Below are positions 31,872 through 40,653 of a DNA stretch of 64,000 nt, in pieces (within the stretch, counting starts at the first letter, position 1; the number at the start of each line of letters is the position of its first letter). The translations under genes were made by a program, and so were the position numbers. The notes beneath the pieces are model-generated. The model searched no databases and was not told where the DNA came from. It was given only the letters and a program-made list of their open reading frames with translations. The stretch is from positions 3,498,001 through 3,562,000 of the forward strand of contig NC_013159.1 in assembly GCF_000023865.1 (NCBI RefSeq), in the 5' to 3' direction. The DNA is from Saccharomonospora viridis DSM 43017 (GTDB lineage Bacteria; Actinomycetota; Actinomycetes; Mycobacteriales; Pseudonocardiaceae).

Positions 31872-33443
31872 GTGACCGCACTCCTCACCCGTTCGTCGGC
31901 GGGCGGCGTGGGCCAGGCACCACGGCTTCGAAAGCCCCCGGTTGACCGCGAAGCCGCCTTATTGGGCAGACCGATGCCGGATGACCGGGTGCGAGCCCTG
32001 ATCGTCACGCTCGTGTTGACGGCCATCGGCGCGCTCGTGCGGCTGCAGAACCTGGACGTGCCCACCGACAAGGGCACACCGGTGTTCGACGAGAAACACT
32101 ACGTACCCCAGGCGTGGCAGATGCTGCGCAACGGCGGGTACGAGGACAACCACGGCTACGAACTGATCGTGCACCCCCCGCTGGCGAAGCAACTCATCGC
32201 CGTCGGGGAGTGGATCTTCGGTTACAACGCCTGGGGCTGGCGGTTCAGCGCGGCCGTCGCGGGCGCGCTCATCGTGCTGCTCACCGTCCGCATCGCACGG
32301 CGGCTGACCCGGTCCACGCTGTTGGGCGCGGTGGCGGGTGTGCTCGTCATCTGCGACGGTGTCCTGCACCTGCAATCCCGGTCGGGGATGCTCGACATCT
32401 TCCTCGCGCTGTTCGTCCTCGCCGCGTTCGGCTGTGTCCTGCTGGACCGCGACCAGGTGCGCGAACGACTGGCCCTCGCCGTGCGCGAGGGCTGGATCGA
32501 AGAATCGCCCTACGGACCACGACTCGGCTTCCGCTGGTGGCGTTTCGGCGCGGGCGTGTCGTTGGGTCTGGCCACGGCGGTGAAGTGGTCGGGCGCGTAC
32601 TGGGTGATCGCCTTCGCGCTGCTGACCCTGGCCTTCGACGTCACCGCGCGGAGGACGGCCGGTGTGCGACGCCCCTGGCTGGGGGTGCTGCGCCAGGACG
32701 TGCCGCCGGTGGCGTGGAGCATCGGTGTCATCTCGGTACTGACGTACCTGGGTGGTTGGTGGGCGTGGTTCGCCAGCGAAACCGCCACCGACCGTCATTA
32801 CGTGGAGATCCAGGACATCGGCGAGGGACCGTTCGGGTTCGTGCCCGACGCGCTGCGTTCCCTCGTGCTGTACACGACGAACGTCCTGGACTTCCACAAC
32901 AACCTCGCCACGCCCGACGGTGATCCGCACCCGTGGGAGTCGAAGCCGTGGACGTGGCCGATGGGACTGCGCCCGATGCTGTACCACTACGAGTCGGGCG
33001 AGCACGTCACGGGCTGCGGGGAATCGGAGTGCGTGAGCGCCACCATGCTCATCGGGACGCCGGCGATGTGGTGGCTCGCGCTGCCGGTGCTGGCGTGGGG
33101 GCTGTGGCGAGCGGTGTTCCGCACCGATTGGCGCTACGCCGCTGTGCTCGTGGGCTATCTCGCGGGGCTGCTGCCGTGGTTCGTCAACCTCGACCGACAG
33201 ATGTACTACTTCTACGCCACGCCGTTGGCACCGTTTTTGGCCCTGGGGCTGACGCTCGTGCTGGGACAGATCCTCGGCAGCGCCCGCAACGGCTACGAAC
33301 GACGCGGCACCGGCCTTCTGGTGCTGTCGCTGTACATCGGATTGGTGGTCGCGAACTTCGCGTGGCTGTGGCCCGTCCTGAACGGCGAACCGATCACCCA
33401 CGACCGTTGGCAGGCCGAGCTGTGGTTGCCGTCGTGGCGGTGA
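31872..33443 (+). CDS. pmt: Polyprenol-phosphate-mannose protein O-mannosyltransferase (PMT family)
   Basis: A 523-residue multi-pass membrane enzyme that transfers mannose from polyprenyl-phosphate-mannose to Ser/Thr of secreted proteins. It has about ten hydrophobic segments. The GT-C catalytic loop is near the N-terminus: FDEKHYVPQAWQML (with the DE acidic pair) and HPPLAKQLIAVGEWIFGYN. Also seen are WRFSAAVAGALIVLL, HLQSRSGMLDIFLALFVLA, AVKWSGAYWVI and a lumenal-type segment HPWESKPWTWPMGLRPMLYHY. The GTG at 31872 is used. This is the single actinobacterial Pmt, which normally follows Sec export of its substrates. Confidence 0.95.
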   Translation: MTALLTRSSAGGVGQAPRLRKPPVDREAALLGRPMPDDRVRALIVTLVLTAIGALVRLQNLDVPTDKGTPVFDEKHYVPQAWQMLRNGGYEDNHGYELIVHPPLAKQLIAVGEWIFGYNAWGWRFSAAVAGALIVLLTVRIARRLTRSTLLGAVAGVLVICDGVLHLQSRSGMLDIFLALFVLAAFGCVLLDRDQVRERLALAVREGWIEESPYGPRLGFRWWRFGAGVSLGLATAVKWSGAYWVIAFALLTLAFDVTARRTAGVRRPWLGVLRQDVPPVAWSIGVISVLTYLGGWWAWFASETATDRHYVEIQDIGEGPFGFVPDALRSLVLYTTNVLDFHNNLATPDGDPHPWESKPWTWPMGLRPMLYHYESGEHVTGCGESECVSATMLIGTPAMWWLALPVLAWGLWRAVFRTDWRYAAVLVGYLAGLLPWFVNLDRQMYYFYATPLAPFLALGLTLVLGQILGSARNGYERRGTGLLVLSLYIGLVVANFAWLWPVLNGEPITHDRWQAELWLPSWR

Positions 33444-33555
33444 GCCGCCGACGGTGAACCGGTGAACCCGACCGGCGGCGGCACGCCGTCGGCAAAACCG
33501 CGCTCAATCCCCTCCACCGCTTTCCTCCGCCACCGGCACGGCCGGCGGGGAAGGA

Positions 33556-35307
33556 TCACTGCTGCCGCGGCACCAGTTTGGTGACCGGGCCGTCCGTGGA
33601 CGTGCCCGCCCTGGCCAACCAGCCCTCCACCTCGCGGTGAACGGTGTTGAGGGTGGGTCGGTTGCGTGGCTGTGGGTCGAGCGAGGCCGCGAGCAGTTTC
33701 GCGTGCACGCTGTGCCGGGGCAGTTGTGTGGGCGGTTCGGCGCGCGCGGCGGCCATGAGCGCCGCCATCGGCGTCTCCCGCGTGCCGCGCGGAGGCTGCC
33801 CGGTCAACGCGTAGCTGACGGTGGCCGCGAGCTGCCACGCGTCCGACGCGGGACTCGCGGGCGCGCCCGCCGCGGTCTCGGGTGCCACGTAGTCGGGGGT
33901 GCCGACCATCATGCCCGTGGCCGTGAGTTTGGAGTCACCCCTGCTGCGGGCGATGCCGAAGTCGATGAGATGCGCCACGCCGCTCGGGTCGATGATCACG
34001 TTCGACGGCTTCACGTCGCGGTGCAGCACACCTTTGCTGTGCGCGGCCGCCAACGCGCTGGCCATGGTGGCCCACAGTCGTCCTGCGGCGACGTCATCCA
34101 ACGGACCGGCGGTGTCGACGATCTCGGCGAGCGGCTGCCCCTCCAGGTACTCCATCACCAGGGCGAGCCCGTCGGGCTCCTCCACCAGGTCGTACACGTG
34201 CACACAGTTCGGATGGCTCAGCGCGGCCAGTGCCCGCGCCTCACGCTGCATGCGCTCCTCGGTCTCGCGGTCCGGTGCGTGCGCGATCTTGAGTGCCACC
34301 GTGCGTCCGAGTTGGGTGTCCACCGCCTCCCACACGGTGCCGAAGCCGCCGTGGCCGAGCCGTCGCACACGACGGAAACGGCTGCTGCCCGCCGGCGCGG
34401 AACCCGGCGGGACGGGGACCGGACCCGGCGTGGCCGCCAGTTCCCCCGGCGGTTGTTCCGGTGGCGGCTCGGGCGCGGGGGCCACCGACGTGGGCGCGTA
34501 CTGCTTCGCGGGCGGGGGTGGCGGTGGGGGCGGTGTCTGCTGCTGTTGTTGTTCCCTCGGGTCGATGCGCACCGGCTGCTGCGGCCGCTGTTCCGGGAGT
34601 CGTTCGGGGCGCCGATCGGAGTCCTCGATCGTGGACCAGCTCGGCGGACCGACCAGGGCCACGGGGATGACCCCGAGCACCGTGGTGGGCAGGAAGCCCA
34701 ACCACAGATGGACGGCCGTGTTGGACTCCACCCCGGCCGACGCGATCACCAACAGCACGAACGACACCCACAGCAGCCTGCCCGGCCACTTGGGGCCGCG
34801 GCGCATGGCGATGCGGGCGAGCAGCAGGACCGCGAGCAGCACCAGCAACGGCAGACCGACGAGGCCACCGAGGTAGTAGCCGTAGGAGAGCATGTCGCCG
34901 GAGGGGTAGAACAGCGTCTCGTAGACGTTCTGCTTGCCGCCCAGGTACTCGTCCTGCGGGCCGACCCAGCAGTACTGCTGCTGGAGAGCGGAGTACTCCT
35001 GCGGCGACAACCCGGCGGGATCACCGCGGAACACGGCGCGAAACACGCTCGACACCCCGGTGATCAGCAACCAGGGGATGAGGAACATACCCACCAGACC
35101 GAGCGCGATGAGCGCCGCGAGCGCACCGCCGTGGTAGCGGTTGCCGGTGAACTTGCGCATGAGCGCGACCGCCACGGCCGTGCCCACCGGAAACAACGCG
35201 ATCAATGCGCCGGCCATGCTCGTCGCCCAGGCCCAGTCCCCGGGGCACAAGCCCGGTTGGAACAACCGATAGGCCAGCGAGAGCAACGAGCTCGCGATCG
35301 ATTCCAC
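33556..35307 (-). CDS. Serine/threonine protein kinase with N-terminal multi-span membrane domain
   Basis: A 583-residue kinase of unusual order. Residues about 1-215 hold around five membrane spans (AGALIALFPVGTAVAVALM, ALIALGLVGMFLIPWLLI, LGGLVGLPLLVLLAVLLLARIAM, LLWVSFVLLVIASAG, LGFLPTTVLGVIPVALVG). A Gln/Pro linker follows (QQQQQTPPPPPPPPA), and then a C-terminal kinase domain of about 260 residues: LGHGGFGTVWEAVD, VALKIAH, GVLHRDVKPSNVIID, LIDFGIARS and GTPDYVAPE. All catalytic residues are present. The GTG at 35307 is preferred because aaggag lies seven bases upstream. The usual Pkn order is kinase first, then one span and an external sensor. It diverges from prpE. Confidence 0.9.
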   Translation of the reverse strand: MESIASSLLSLAYRLFQPGLCPGDWAWATSMAGALIALFPVGTAVAVALMRKFTGNRYHGGALAALIALGLVGMFLIPWLLITGVSSVFRAVFRGDPAGLSPQEYSALQQQYCWVGPQDEYLGGKQNVYETLFYPSGDMLSYGYYLGGLVGLPLLVLLAVLLLARIAMRRGPKWPGRLLWVSFVLLVIASAGVESNTAVHLWLGFLPTTVLGVIPVALVGPPSWSTIEDSDRRPERLPEQRPQQPVRIDPREQQQQQTPPPPPPPPAKQYAPTSVAPAPEPPPEQPPGELAATPGPVPVPPGSAPAGSSRFRRVRRLGHGGFGTVWEAVDTQLGRTVALKIAHAPDRETEERMQREARALAALSHPNCVHVYDLVEEPDGLALVMEYLEGQPLAEIVDTAGPLDDVAAGRLWATMASALAAAHSKGVLHRDVKPSNVIIDPSGVAHLIDFGIARSRGDSKLTATGMMVGTPDYVAPETAAGAPASPASDAWQLAATVSYALTGQPPRGTRETPMAALMAAARAEPPTQLPRHSVHAKLLAASLDPQPRNRPTLNTVHREVEGWLARAGTSTDGPVTKLVPRQQ

Positions 35308-35412
35308 CCCTCGCTCCTTCGCCGCGTCGCCCGGCAACGTCCGAAGGCCCAGTATGGCGGTTGCCGTGAGTCGAGCTTACGGCGGGCACGGCGAGTGGCC
35401 GTCCACTCCACT

Positions 35413-35432
35413 CGGTATCGACCGGTATCGAC
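35413..35432. repeat. Tandem 10-bp repeat upstream of prpE
   Basis: cggtatcgac is repeated twice head to tail, followed by the similar actatcgag. It lies in the divergent promoter region between the kinase gene and prpE and may be an operator. No regulator is assigned. Confidence 0.55.
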
Positions 35433-35489
35433 CCACTATCGAGGAGGGCTTCACCTCGATTTCACATCCCCGGAGGCCCGACGGCTGTT

Positions 35490-35523
35490 CCGGGCCGTTC
35501 CGGCCATGGCTGGAACGGCCCGG
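35490..35523 (+). promoter_or_regulatory. Very stable stem-loop in the prpE upstream region
   Basis: ccgggccgttcc and ggaacggcccgg form a perfect 12-bp stem around a 10-nt loop that is itself nearly palindromic (ggccatggct). It lies 116 bp before the prpE start in a divergent region, so it is not the terminator of a coding sequence seen here. It could be an attenuator or operator. The rest of 35308-35639 shows no gene. Confidence 0.6.
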
Positions 35524-35639
35524 CAGCACACCCGCCGAGCGCGGCTGACCACCGAGTCCGTCTCGCCGAACACTGGTGTGGCGCACCGCCCCGGTTCTAC
35601 GGTCGGCACGCACACCCTCAACGTGGAGGAGGCGGAAAC

Positions 35640-37574
35640 ATGCCCGACATGCCTGACGTGGCCGAGACAACCGACAAGGTCGGCACGGGAAGCACGGGTG
35701 CGTACGCCGAGCAGTACCGACGCAGTCTCGACGACCCCGACGGTTTCTGGCTGGAGGCCGCACGGGCGGTCGACTGGACACGGCGCCCCACCCGGGCGCT
35801 CGACGACTCGGCCGCACCGCTGTACCGATGGTTTCCCGACGGGGAGCTCAACACGGCGCACAATGCGCTGGACCGCCACGTCGACGCGGGCCGGGGCGAA
35901 CAGGACGCACTGCTGTGGGACTCCCCCGTCACCGGTTCGAAACGCCGCTACACCTACCGCGAGCTGCGCGACGAGGTGGCCACGTTCGCGGGCGCGCTGC
36001 GCGGGCTGGGGGTCGGGAAGGGGGACCGGGTCGTCCTCTACCTGCCCATGGTGCCGGAGGCGGTCATCGCCATGCTCGCCTGTGCCCGGTTGGGCGCGGT
36101 GCACTCCGTGGTGTTCGGCGGGTTCGCGCCGAGGGAACTGGCCACCCGCGTCGACGACGCCCGGCCGAAGGTCGTGGTCACGGCGTCGTGCGGCATCGAG
36201 CCGACACGCGTGGTGGAGTACGTGCCGATCGTGCGGAGGGCACTGGCGGACACCACCCACCGGCCCGATCACGTCGTGGTGCTCCAGCGGGACACGAAAC
36301 ACGCCGAACTCCGGGACGGGGAGCTCGACTGGACGACGCTTGTGGCCTCCGCGCGTCCCGTCGATCCCGTACCGGTGGCCGCGACCGATCCGCTCTACAT
36401 CCTCTACACGTCCGGCACCACCGGTAGGCCGAAGGGCGTGGTGCGGGACACCGGTGGGCACGCGGTGGCGTTGACGTGGTCGATGGCCAACATCTACGAC
36501 ATCGGTCCCGGCGACGTCTGGTGGACGGCGTCCGACGTCGGCTGGGTGGTCGGCCACTCCTACATCGTGTACGCGCCACTACTGGTGGGGGCCACGTCGG
36601 TGCTCTACGAGGGTAAACCGGTGGGCACACCCGATGCGGGCGCGTTCTGGCGCGTGGTGTCCGAGTACGGAGTGCGGGCACTGTTCACCGCGCCCACGGC
36701 GATCAGGGCCATCAAACGTGTCGACCCCGACGGCGCCGAGATGGCGCGTTACGACCTCAGCCGGTTCCGCACCCTGTTCCTGGCGGGGGAACGGACGGAC
36801 CCGCAGACGTACCACTGGGCGGCCGAGCGGTTGGGTGTGCCGGTGGTCGACCACTGGTGGCAGACGGAGACGGGCTGGGCGATCGCGGCGAATCCACGGG
36901 GCCTCGAACCGCTGCCGCCGAAACCCGGATCGGTCACCGTCCCCATGCCGGGCTGGGACGTGCGGGTGCTGGACCAGTCCGGCAAGGAGCGGCCCTCAGG
37001 CCAGGAGGGCGCGATAGCGGTGCGGCTGCCGTTGCCGCCGGGTGCGCTGCCGACGTTGTGGGGCGACGACGACCGCTACATCGAGGCGTACCTGTCGCGT
37101 TACGAGGGCTATTACCTCACCGGCGATTCGGGCTACCTCGACCCCGACGGTTACCTCTTCGTCATGGGCCGCACCGACGACGTCATCAACGTCGCGGGCC
37201 ATCGGCTGTCCACCGGTGCGATCGAGGCGGTGCTGGCCGCGCATCCCGCCGTGGCCGAATGCGCGGTGATCGGGGTGCACGACGCGCTCAAGGGGCAGTT
37301 GCCACGGGGATTCGTGGTGCTCAAGGCGGGCGCGGACATCACGGAGGAGAAGCTGCGCGAGGAGCTCGTGGCCGCGGTGCGTGCCGAGATCGGCCCCGTG
37401 GCGGCCTTCCGCGACGTCGCCGTGGTGGACGCGCTCCCGAAGACCCGTTCGGGCAAGGTGCTGCGCAAGACCATGCGGGCCCTCGCCGACGGCCGTGACG
37501 AACCGGTGCCCTCCACGATCGAGGACCCGGAGGTGCTGGATCGGCTCAAGGCGGTGCTGCGGCCAAAGCGGTAG
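35640..37574 (+). CDS. prpE: Propionyl-CoA synthetase / acetyl-CoA synthetase-like acyl-CoA ligase (PrpE type)
   Basis: A 644-residue AMP-forming short-chain acyl-CoA synthetase. Key motifs are YILYTSGTTGRPKGVVRDTGGHAV (P-loop and the RDTGG of PrpE-type enzymes), WWTASDVGWVVGHSYIVYAPLL, FLAGERTD, VVDHWWQTETGWAI, YYLTGDSGYLDPDGYLFVMGRTDDVINVAGHRLSTG and PKTRSGKVLRKTM (catalytic Lys). VNVAGHRLSTG and the RDTGG motif favour propionate over acetate; this is family knowledge, not proof. Ribosome-binding site gtggaggaggcg lies upstream of the ATG at 35640. No 2-methylcitrate genes are adjacent. Confidence 0.87.
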   Translation: MPDMPDVAETTDKVGTGSTGAYAEQYRRSLDDPDGFWLEAARAVDWTRRPTRALDDSAAPLYRWFPDGELNTAHNALDRHVDAGRGEQDALLWDSPVTGSKRRYTYRELRDEVATFAGALRGLGVGKGDRVVLYLPMVPEAVIAMLACARLGAVHSVVFGGFAPRELATRVDDARPKVVVTASCGIEPTRVVEYVPIVRRALADTTHRPDHVVVLQRDTKHAELRDGELDWTTLVASARPVDPVPVAATDPLYILYTSGTTGRPKGVVRDTGGHAVALTWSMANIYDIGPGDVWWTASDVGWVVGHSYIVYAPLLVGATSVLYEGKPVGTPDAGAFWRVVSEYGVRALFTAPTAIRAIKRVDPDGAEMARYDLSRFRTLFLAGERTDPQTYHWAAERLGVPVVDHWWQTETGWAIAANPRGLEPLPPKPGSVTVPMPGWDVRVLDQSGKERPSGQEGAIAVRLPLPPGALPTLWGDDDRYIEAYLSRYEGYYLTGDSGYLDPDGYLFVMGRTDDVINVAGHRLSTGAIEAVLAAHPAVAECAVIGVHDALKGQLPRGFVVLKAGADITEEKLREELVAAVRAEIGPVAAFRDVAVVDALPKTRSGKVLRKTMRALADGRDEPVPSTIEDPEVLDRLKAVLRPKR

Positions 37575-37781
37575 CGACCGCACCATCGGCCCCTCGAACC
37601 GCCGGGGCACCCGGGACGCGCACCGCGAGACGAGCGGGCGGACAAGGGAAAGGCCACGAAAACGGCCGGACGACGAATCGGGTGACAAACCGAGCCACGA
37701 ACCGAATCCGACCGACGGATCGGGTGTCGCGATGACACCGGACGTGGCTCGGCCCGACCGGATTCCTCACTCGAACAGTGG

Positions 37782-37810
37782 TTGTCTGGACCACCCAGTG
37801 GTCTGAACCT
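37782..37810 (+). promoter_or_regulatory. Two DasR-like (dre) boxes upstream of the hexosaminidase gene
   Basis: ttgtctggacca (37782-37793) and tggtctgaacct (37799-37810) match the dre core TGGTCTAGACCA at ten and nine of twelve positions. Their starts are 17 bp apart. A TATATG at 37812-37817 right after them could be the -10. DasR is the GntR-family N-acetylglucosamine-responsive repressor of chitin genes in streptomycetes. Control of this GH20 gene by a DasR homologue is inferred. Confidence 0.65.
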
Positions 37811-37839
37811 GTATATGCCCTGAGTCAACGGAGGTGCTC

Positions 37840-39450
37840 GTGCGCAGATCCAAAAGACCCGGAACGACGGCGATGCTCGCCGCCGTGGCGTGCGCCGCGG
37901 CACTGGCGGTGTCGGCGGCACCCGCGGCAGCGGACCCGTCCGTGACCACCACGACCGACATCGGCCTCGGCGACGTCATCCCCGTCCCGGCCGAGGTGAC
38001 CCCCGATCCGGACGCCGACTACCGGCTCGGGCCGGGGACGCTCATCCGCACGGAACCACGGTCGGACGAGGTGCGGGCCATCGGCCACCAGCTCGCCGAC
38101 GCACTACGTCCCGCCACCGGCTACCCACTACCGGTGGTCCCCGCACGCGGCAACGGCGGCGGCATCTCACTGTTGCTCGACGACGTGGGCGACGAACTCG
38201 GCCCCGAGGGATACCGACTGGACGTCACCAAACGCGGTGTCACGATCCGGGCCAACGAACCGGCGGGACTTTTCGCCGGCACCCAGACGCTGCGCCAGTT
38301 ACTGCCCGCCGCGATCGAATCCGACACACCCCAGCACAAGACGTGGACCGTGCCCGGCGGCGGCATCGTCGACCACCCACGGTTCTCCTACCGCAGCGCC
38401 ATGCTCGACATCGCGCGCCACTTCCACACGCTTGATGAGATCAAGTCCTACATCGACGAAATCGCGCGCTACAAGATCAACCACCTGCACATCCACCTGA
38501 CGGACGACCAGGGCTGGCGCATCGAGATCGAAAGCTGGCCCGAACTCGCCACCGTGGGCGGTGGACCGGGCACCGGTGTCGACGGTGTGGGCGGCGGTTA
38601 CCTCACCAAGGACGACTACCGCGACATCGTCTCCTACGCCGCCGAGCGGTACATCACCGTCGTCCCGGAGATCGACATGCCGGGACACACCAACTCCGCG
38701 CTGTCCACGTACGCGGAACTGAACTGCGACGGCATCGCCCCGCCACCGCGCACCGACATCGAGGTCGGCTACAGCTCCCTGTGCATCGACAAGGAGATCA
38801 CCTACGAGTTCGTGGACGACGTCATCCGTGAGATCGCGGAACTGACGCCCGGACCGTACCTGCACATCGGCGGGGACGAGGCATGGTCGACGCCGCCGGA
38901 GGATTACCGCACGTTCATGCAGCGCGTGGTGCCGATCGTGGAGAAGTACGGCAAACGTCCGCTCGGCTGGAACGAGATCGTGCGGGGCACACCCTCCACC
39001 GACACCATCGCCCAGTACTGGGGCACCACGACCGAACACGAGGAGATCGCCGACGCCGTCGCCCGCGGCCACAAGGTGATCATGTCGCCCGCCGACAAGG
39101 CCTACATCGACATGAAGTACGACGAGAACACGCCACTCGGTCTGTCCTGGGCGGGCTACATCGAGGTGCGCGACGCCTACGACTGGGACCCCGGTGACCA
39201 TGTCAGCGGGGTCGGCGAGGACGCCGTGCTGGGCGTGGAGGCACCACTGTGGTCGGAGACGCTGCGCACGCTCGACCACATCGAGTACATGGCGTTCCCG
39301 CGGCTGGCCGCCATCGCCGAACTCGGCTGGTCGCCGCGGGACACGCACGACTGGACGTCGTTCAGCGAACGACTCAGCAAGCAGGGGCCGCGTTGGGAGG
39401 CCCGCGGCGTCGACTTCTACCGCTCACCGCAGGTTCCGTGGGGGTCGTGA
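37840..39450 (+). CDS. Secreted beta-N-acetylhexosaminidase (glycoside hydrolase family 20)
   Basis: A 536-residue exported enzyme that releases terminal GlcNAc/GalNAc from chitooligosaccharides or glycans. The signal peptide is basic (RRSKRPGTTAM), then hydrophobic (LAAVACAAALAVSAAPAAA), with likely cleavage after AAA. A GH20b domain (about 45-170) precedes the catalytic barrel (about 175-510): RSAMLDIARHFHTLDEI, NHLHIHLTDDQGWRIEIESW, VVPEIDMPGHTNSAL, YLHIGGDEAW (catalytic Asp-Glu pair), GWNEIV and LGVEAPLWSE. The GTG at 37840 has ggagg five bases upstream and is preferred over a GTG at 37834. The dre-like boxes fit induction by chitin-derived GlcNAc. Confidence 0.94.
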   Translation: MRRSKRPGTTAMLAAVACAAALAVSAAPAAADPSVTTTTDIGLGDVIPVPAEVTPDPDADYRLGPGTLIRTEPRSDEVRAIGHQLADALRPATGYPLPVVPARGNGGGISLLLDDVGDELGPEGYRLDVTKRGVTIRANEPAGLFAGTQTLRQLLPAAIESDTPQHKTWTVPGGGIVDHPRFSYRSAMLDIARHFHTLDEIKSYIDEIARYKINHLHIHLTDDQGWRIEIESWPELATVGGGPGTGVDGVGGGYLTKDDYRDIVSYAAERYITVVPEIDMPGHTNSALSTYAELNCDGIAPPPRTDIEVGYSSLCIDKEITYEFVDDVIREIAELTPGPYLHIGGDEAWSTPPEDYRTFMQRVVPIVEKYGKRPLGWNEIVRGTPSTDTIAQYWGTTTEHEEIADAVARGHKVIMSPADKAYIDMKYDENTPLGLSWAGYIEVRDAYDWDPGDHVSGVGEDAVLGVEAPLWSETLRTLDHIEYMAFPRLAAIAELGWSPRDTHDWTSFSERLSKQGPRWEARGVDFYRSPQVPWGS

Positions 39451-39470
39451 CGATCCGCGCGTGAGTGTCC

Positions 39471-39501
39471 GTGAGGCCGGCGACGCGGACGTCGGCCTCA
39501 C
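39471..39501 (+). terminator. Stem-loop terminator candidate after the hexosaminidase gene
   Basis: gtgaggccg and cggcctcac form a perfect 9-bp stem around a 13-nt loop, 20 bp after the stop codon. There is no T-tract. Confidence 0.55.
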
Positions 39502-39627
39502 GACGCGGCCACGCCGACCCCTCGGCCTCGTAACGGGAAACCACCGACCACACGGACTCGACGAGGGGCCGGTGAGCAGCGCGGGTTCCGGGATCGGCCA
39601 CCGACGGCCCGGCGCTAGGATGGCCAC

Positions 39628-40653
39628 ATGTCAGAACCCGCAGCCAAGGTCTCCTTGACCGGCATCAAACCGTCCGGAGAAGTCCACTTGGGCAACCTGG
39701 TGGGCGCGATCCGTCCGGCGCTGCGGTTGGCCGAACAGTACGACTCCCTGTACTTCATCGCCGACTACCACGCGCTGACGAGTATCCGCGACCCCGAACT
39801 GCTCAGGCACTACTCGCGTTCGGTGGCCGCGTCATGGCTCGCCGCGGGCCTCGACCCTGCGCGCACAACCTTCTACGTGCAGTCGGACGTCCCCGAGATC
39901 TTCGAGCTCAACTGGATCCTCTCGTGCGTCACCGGCAAGGGCCTCATGAACCGCGCCCACGCCTACAAGGCCGCACGCGACCGCAACATCGAAGCCGGTG
40001 AGGACCCCGACGTCGGCGTCAACATGGGGTTGTACAACTACCCCATCCTCATGGCCGTCGACATCCTCATCATGGAGGCCGACGTGGTGCCCGTGGGCAA
40101 GGACCAGGTGCAGCACGTCGAATACGCCGCCGACATCGCGGGCAGCTTCAACCACCTCTACGGCGACAGCTACAGCTTCAAGATCCCGGAGGCCATCATC
40201 CCGGAGAGCGGCTCCGGCGACGTGTTGCCGGGCCTCGACGGCCGCAAGATGAGCAAGTCGTACGACAACACGATCCCGCTCTTCCTGCCGGAGAACAAGC
40301 TCAAAAAGCTCGTCCGCCGCATCCCCACCGACAGCACGCCGGTGGAGGAGCCGAAGGACCCGGACAGCTCTGCGGTGTTCCAGATCCTCGAACAGTTCGC
40401 CCCCGACTCGGCGGCGGACGTCGTCGCCGACACCCGCAAACGCCTGCAGGAAGGCGGCATGGGCTGGGGCGAGCTGAAGAACATCCTGTTCGAGGTGTTG
40501 AACTCCGAACTCGCGCCCATGCGCGAGAAGTACAACGCGTACATGGAGCCCGGCAGCGAACTCGACGACGTCCTCGCGCGCGGCGCCGAACGAGCGCGGG
40601 AACGTGCGAGCAGGGTGCTGTCGTCGGTGCGTAAAGCCATCGGTGTCGATTGA
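39628..40653 (+). CDS. trpS: Tryptophanyl-tRNA synthetase
   Basis: A 341-residue class Ic synthetase charging tRNA-Trp. The HIGH counterpart lies in TGIKPSGEVHLGNLVGAIRP, followed by FIADYHALTSIRDP, GVNMGLYNYPILMAVDILI, VPVGKDQVQHVEY (Trp/ATP site) and the KMSKS loop DGRKMSKSYDNTIPLFL. The IKPSGEVHLGN signature differs from the (A/I)QPSGxLxxGNYxGA of many primary enzymes, so it may be a second, alternative TrpRS; this cannot be settled from one window. Its stop lies inside the start region of the first of two kinase genes. Confidence 0.92.
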   Translation: MSEPAAKVSLTGIKPSGEVHLGNLVGAIRPALRLAEQYDSLYFIADYHALTSIRDPELLRHYSRSVAASWLAAGLDPARTTFYVQSDVPEIFELNWILSCVTGKGLMNRAHAYKAARDRNIEAGEDPDVGVNMGLYNYPILMAVDILIMEADVVPVGKDQVQHVEYAADIAGSFNHLYGDSYSFKIPEAIIPESGSGDVLPGLDGRKMSKSYDNTIPLFLPENKLKKLVRRIPTDSTPVEEPKDPDSSAVFQILEQFAPDSAADVVADTRKRLQEGGMGWGELKNILFEVLNSELAPMREKYNAYMEPGSELDDVLARGAERARERASRVLSSVRKAIGVD

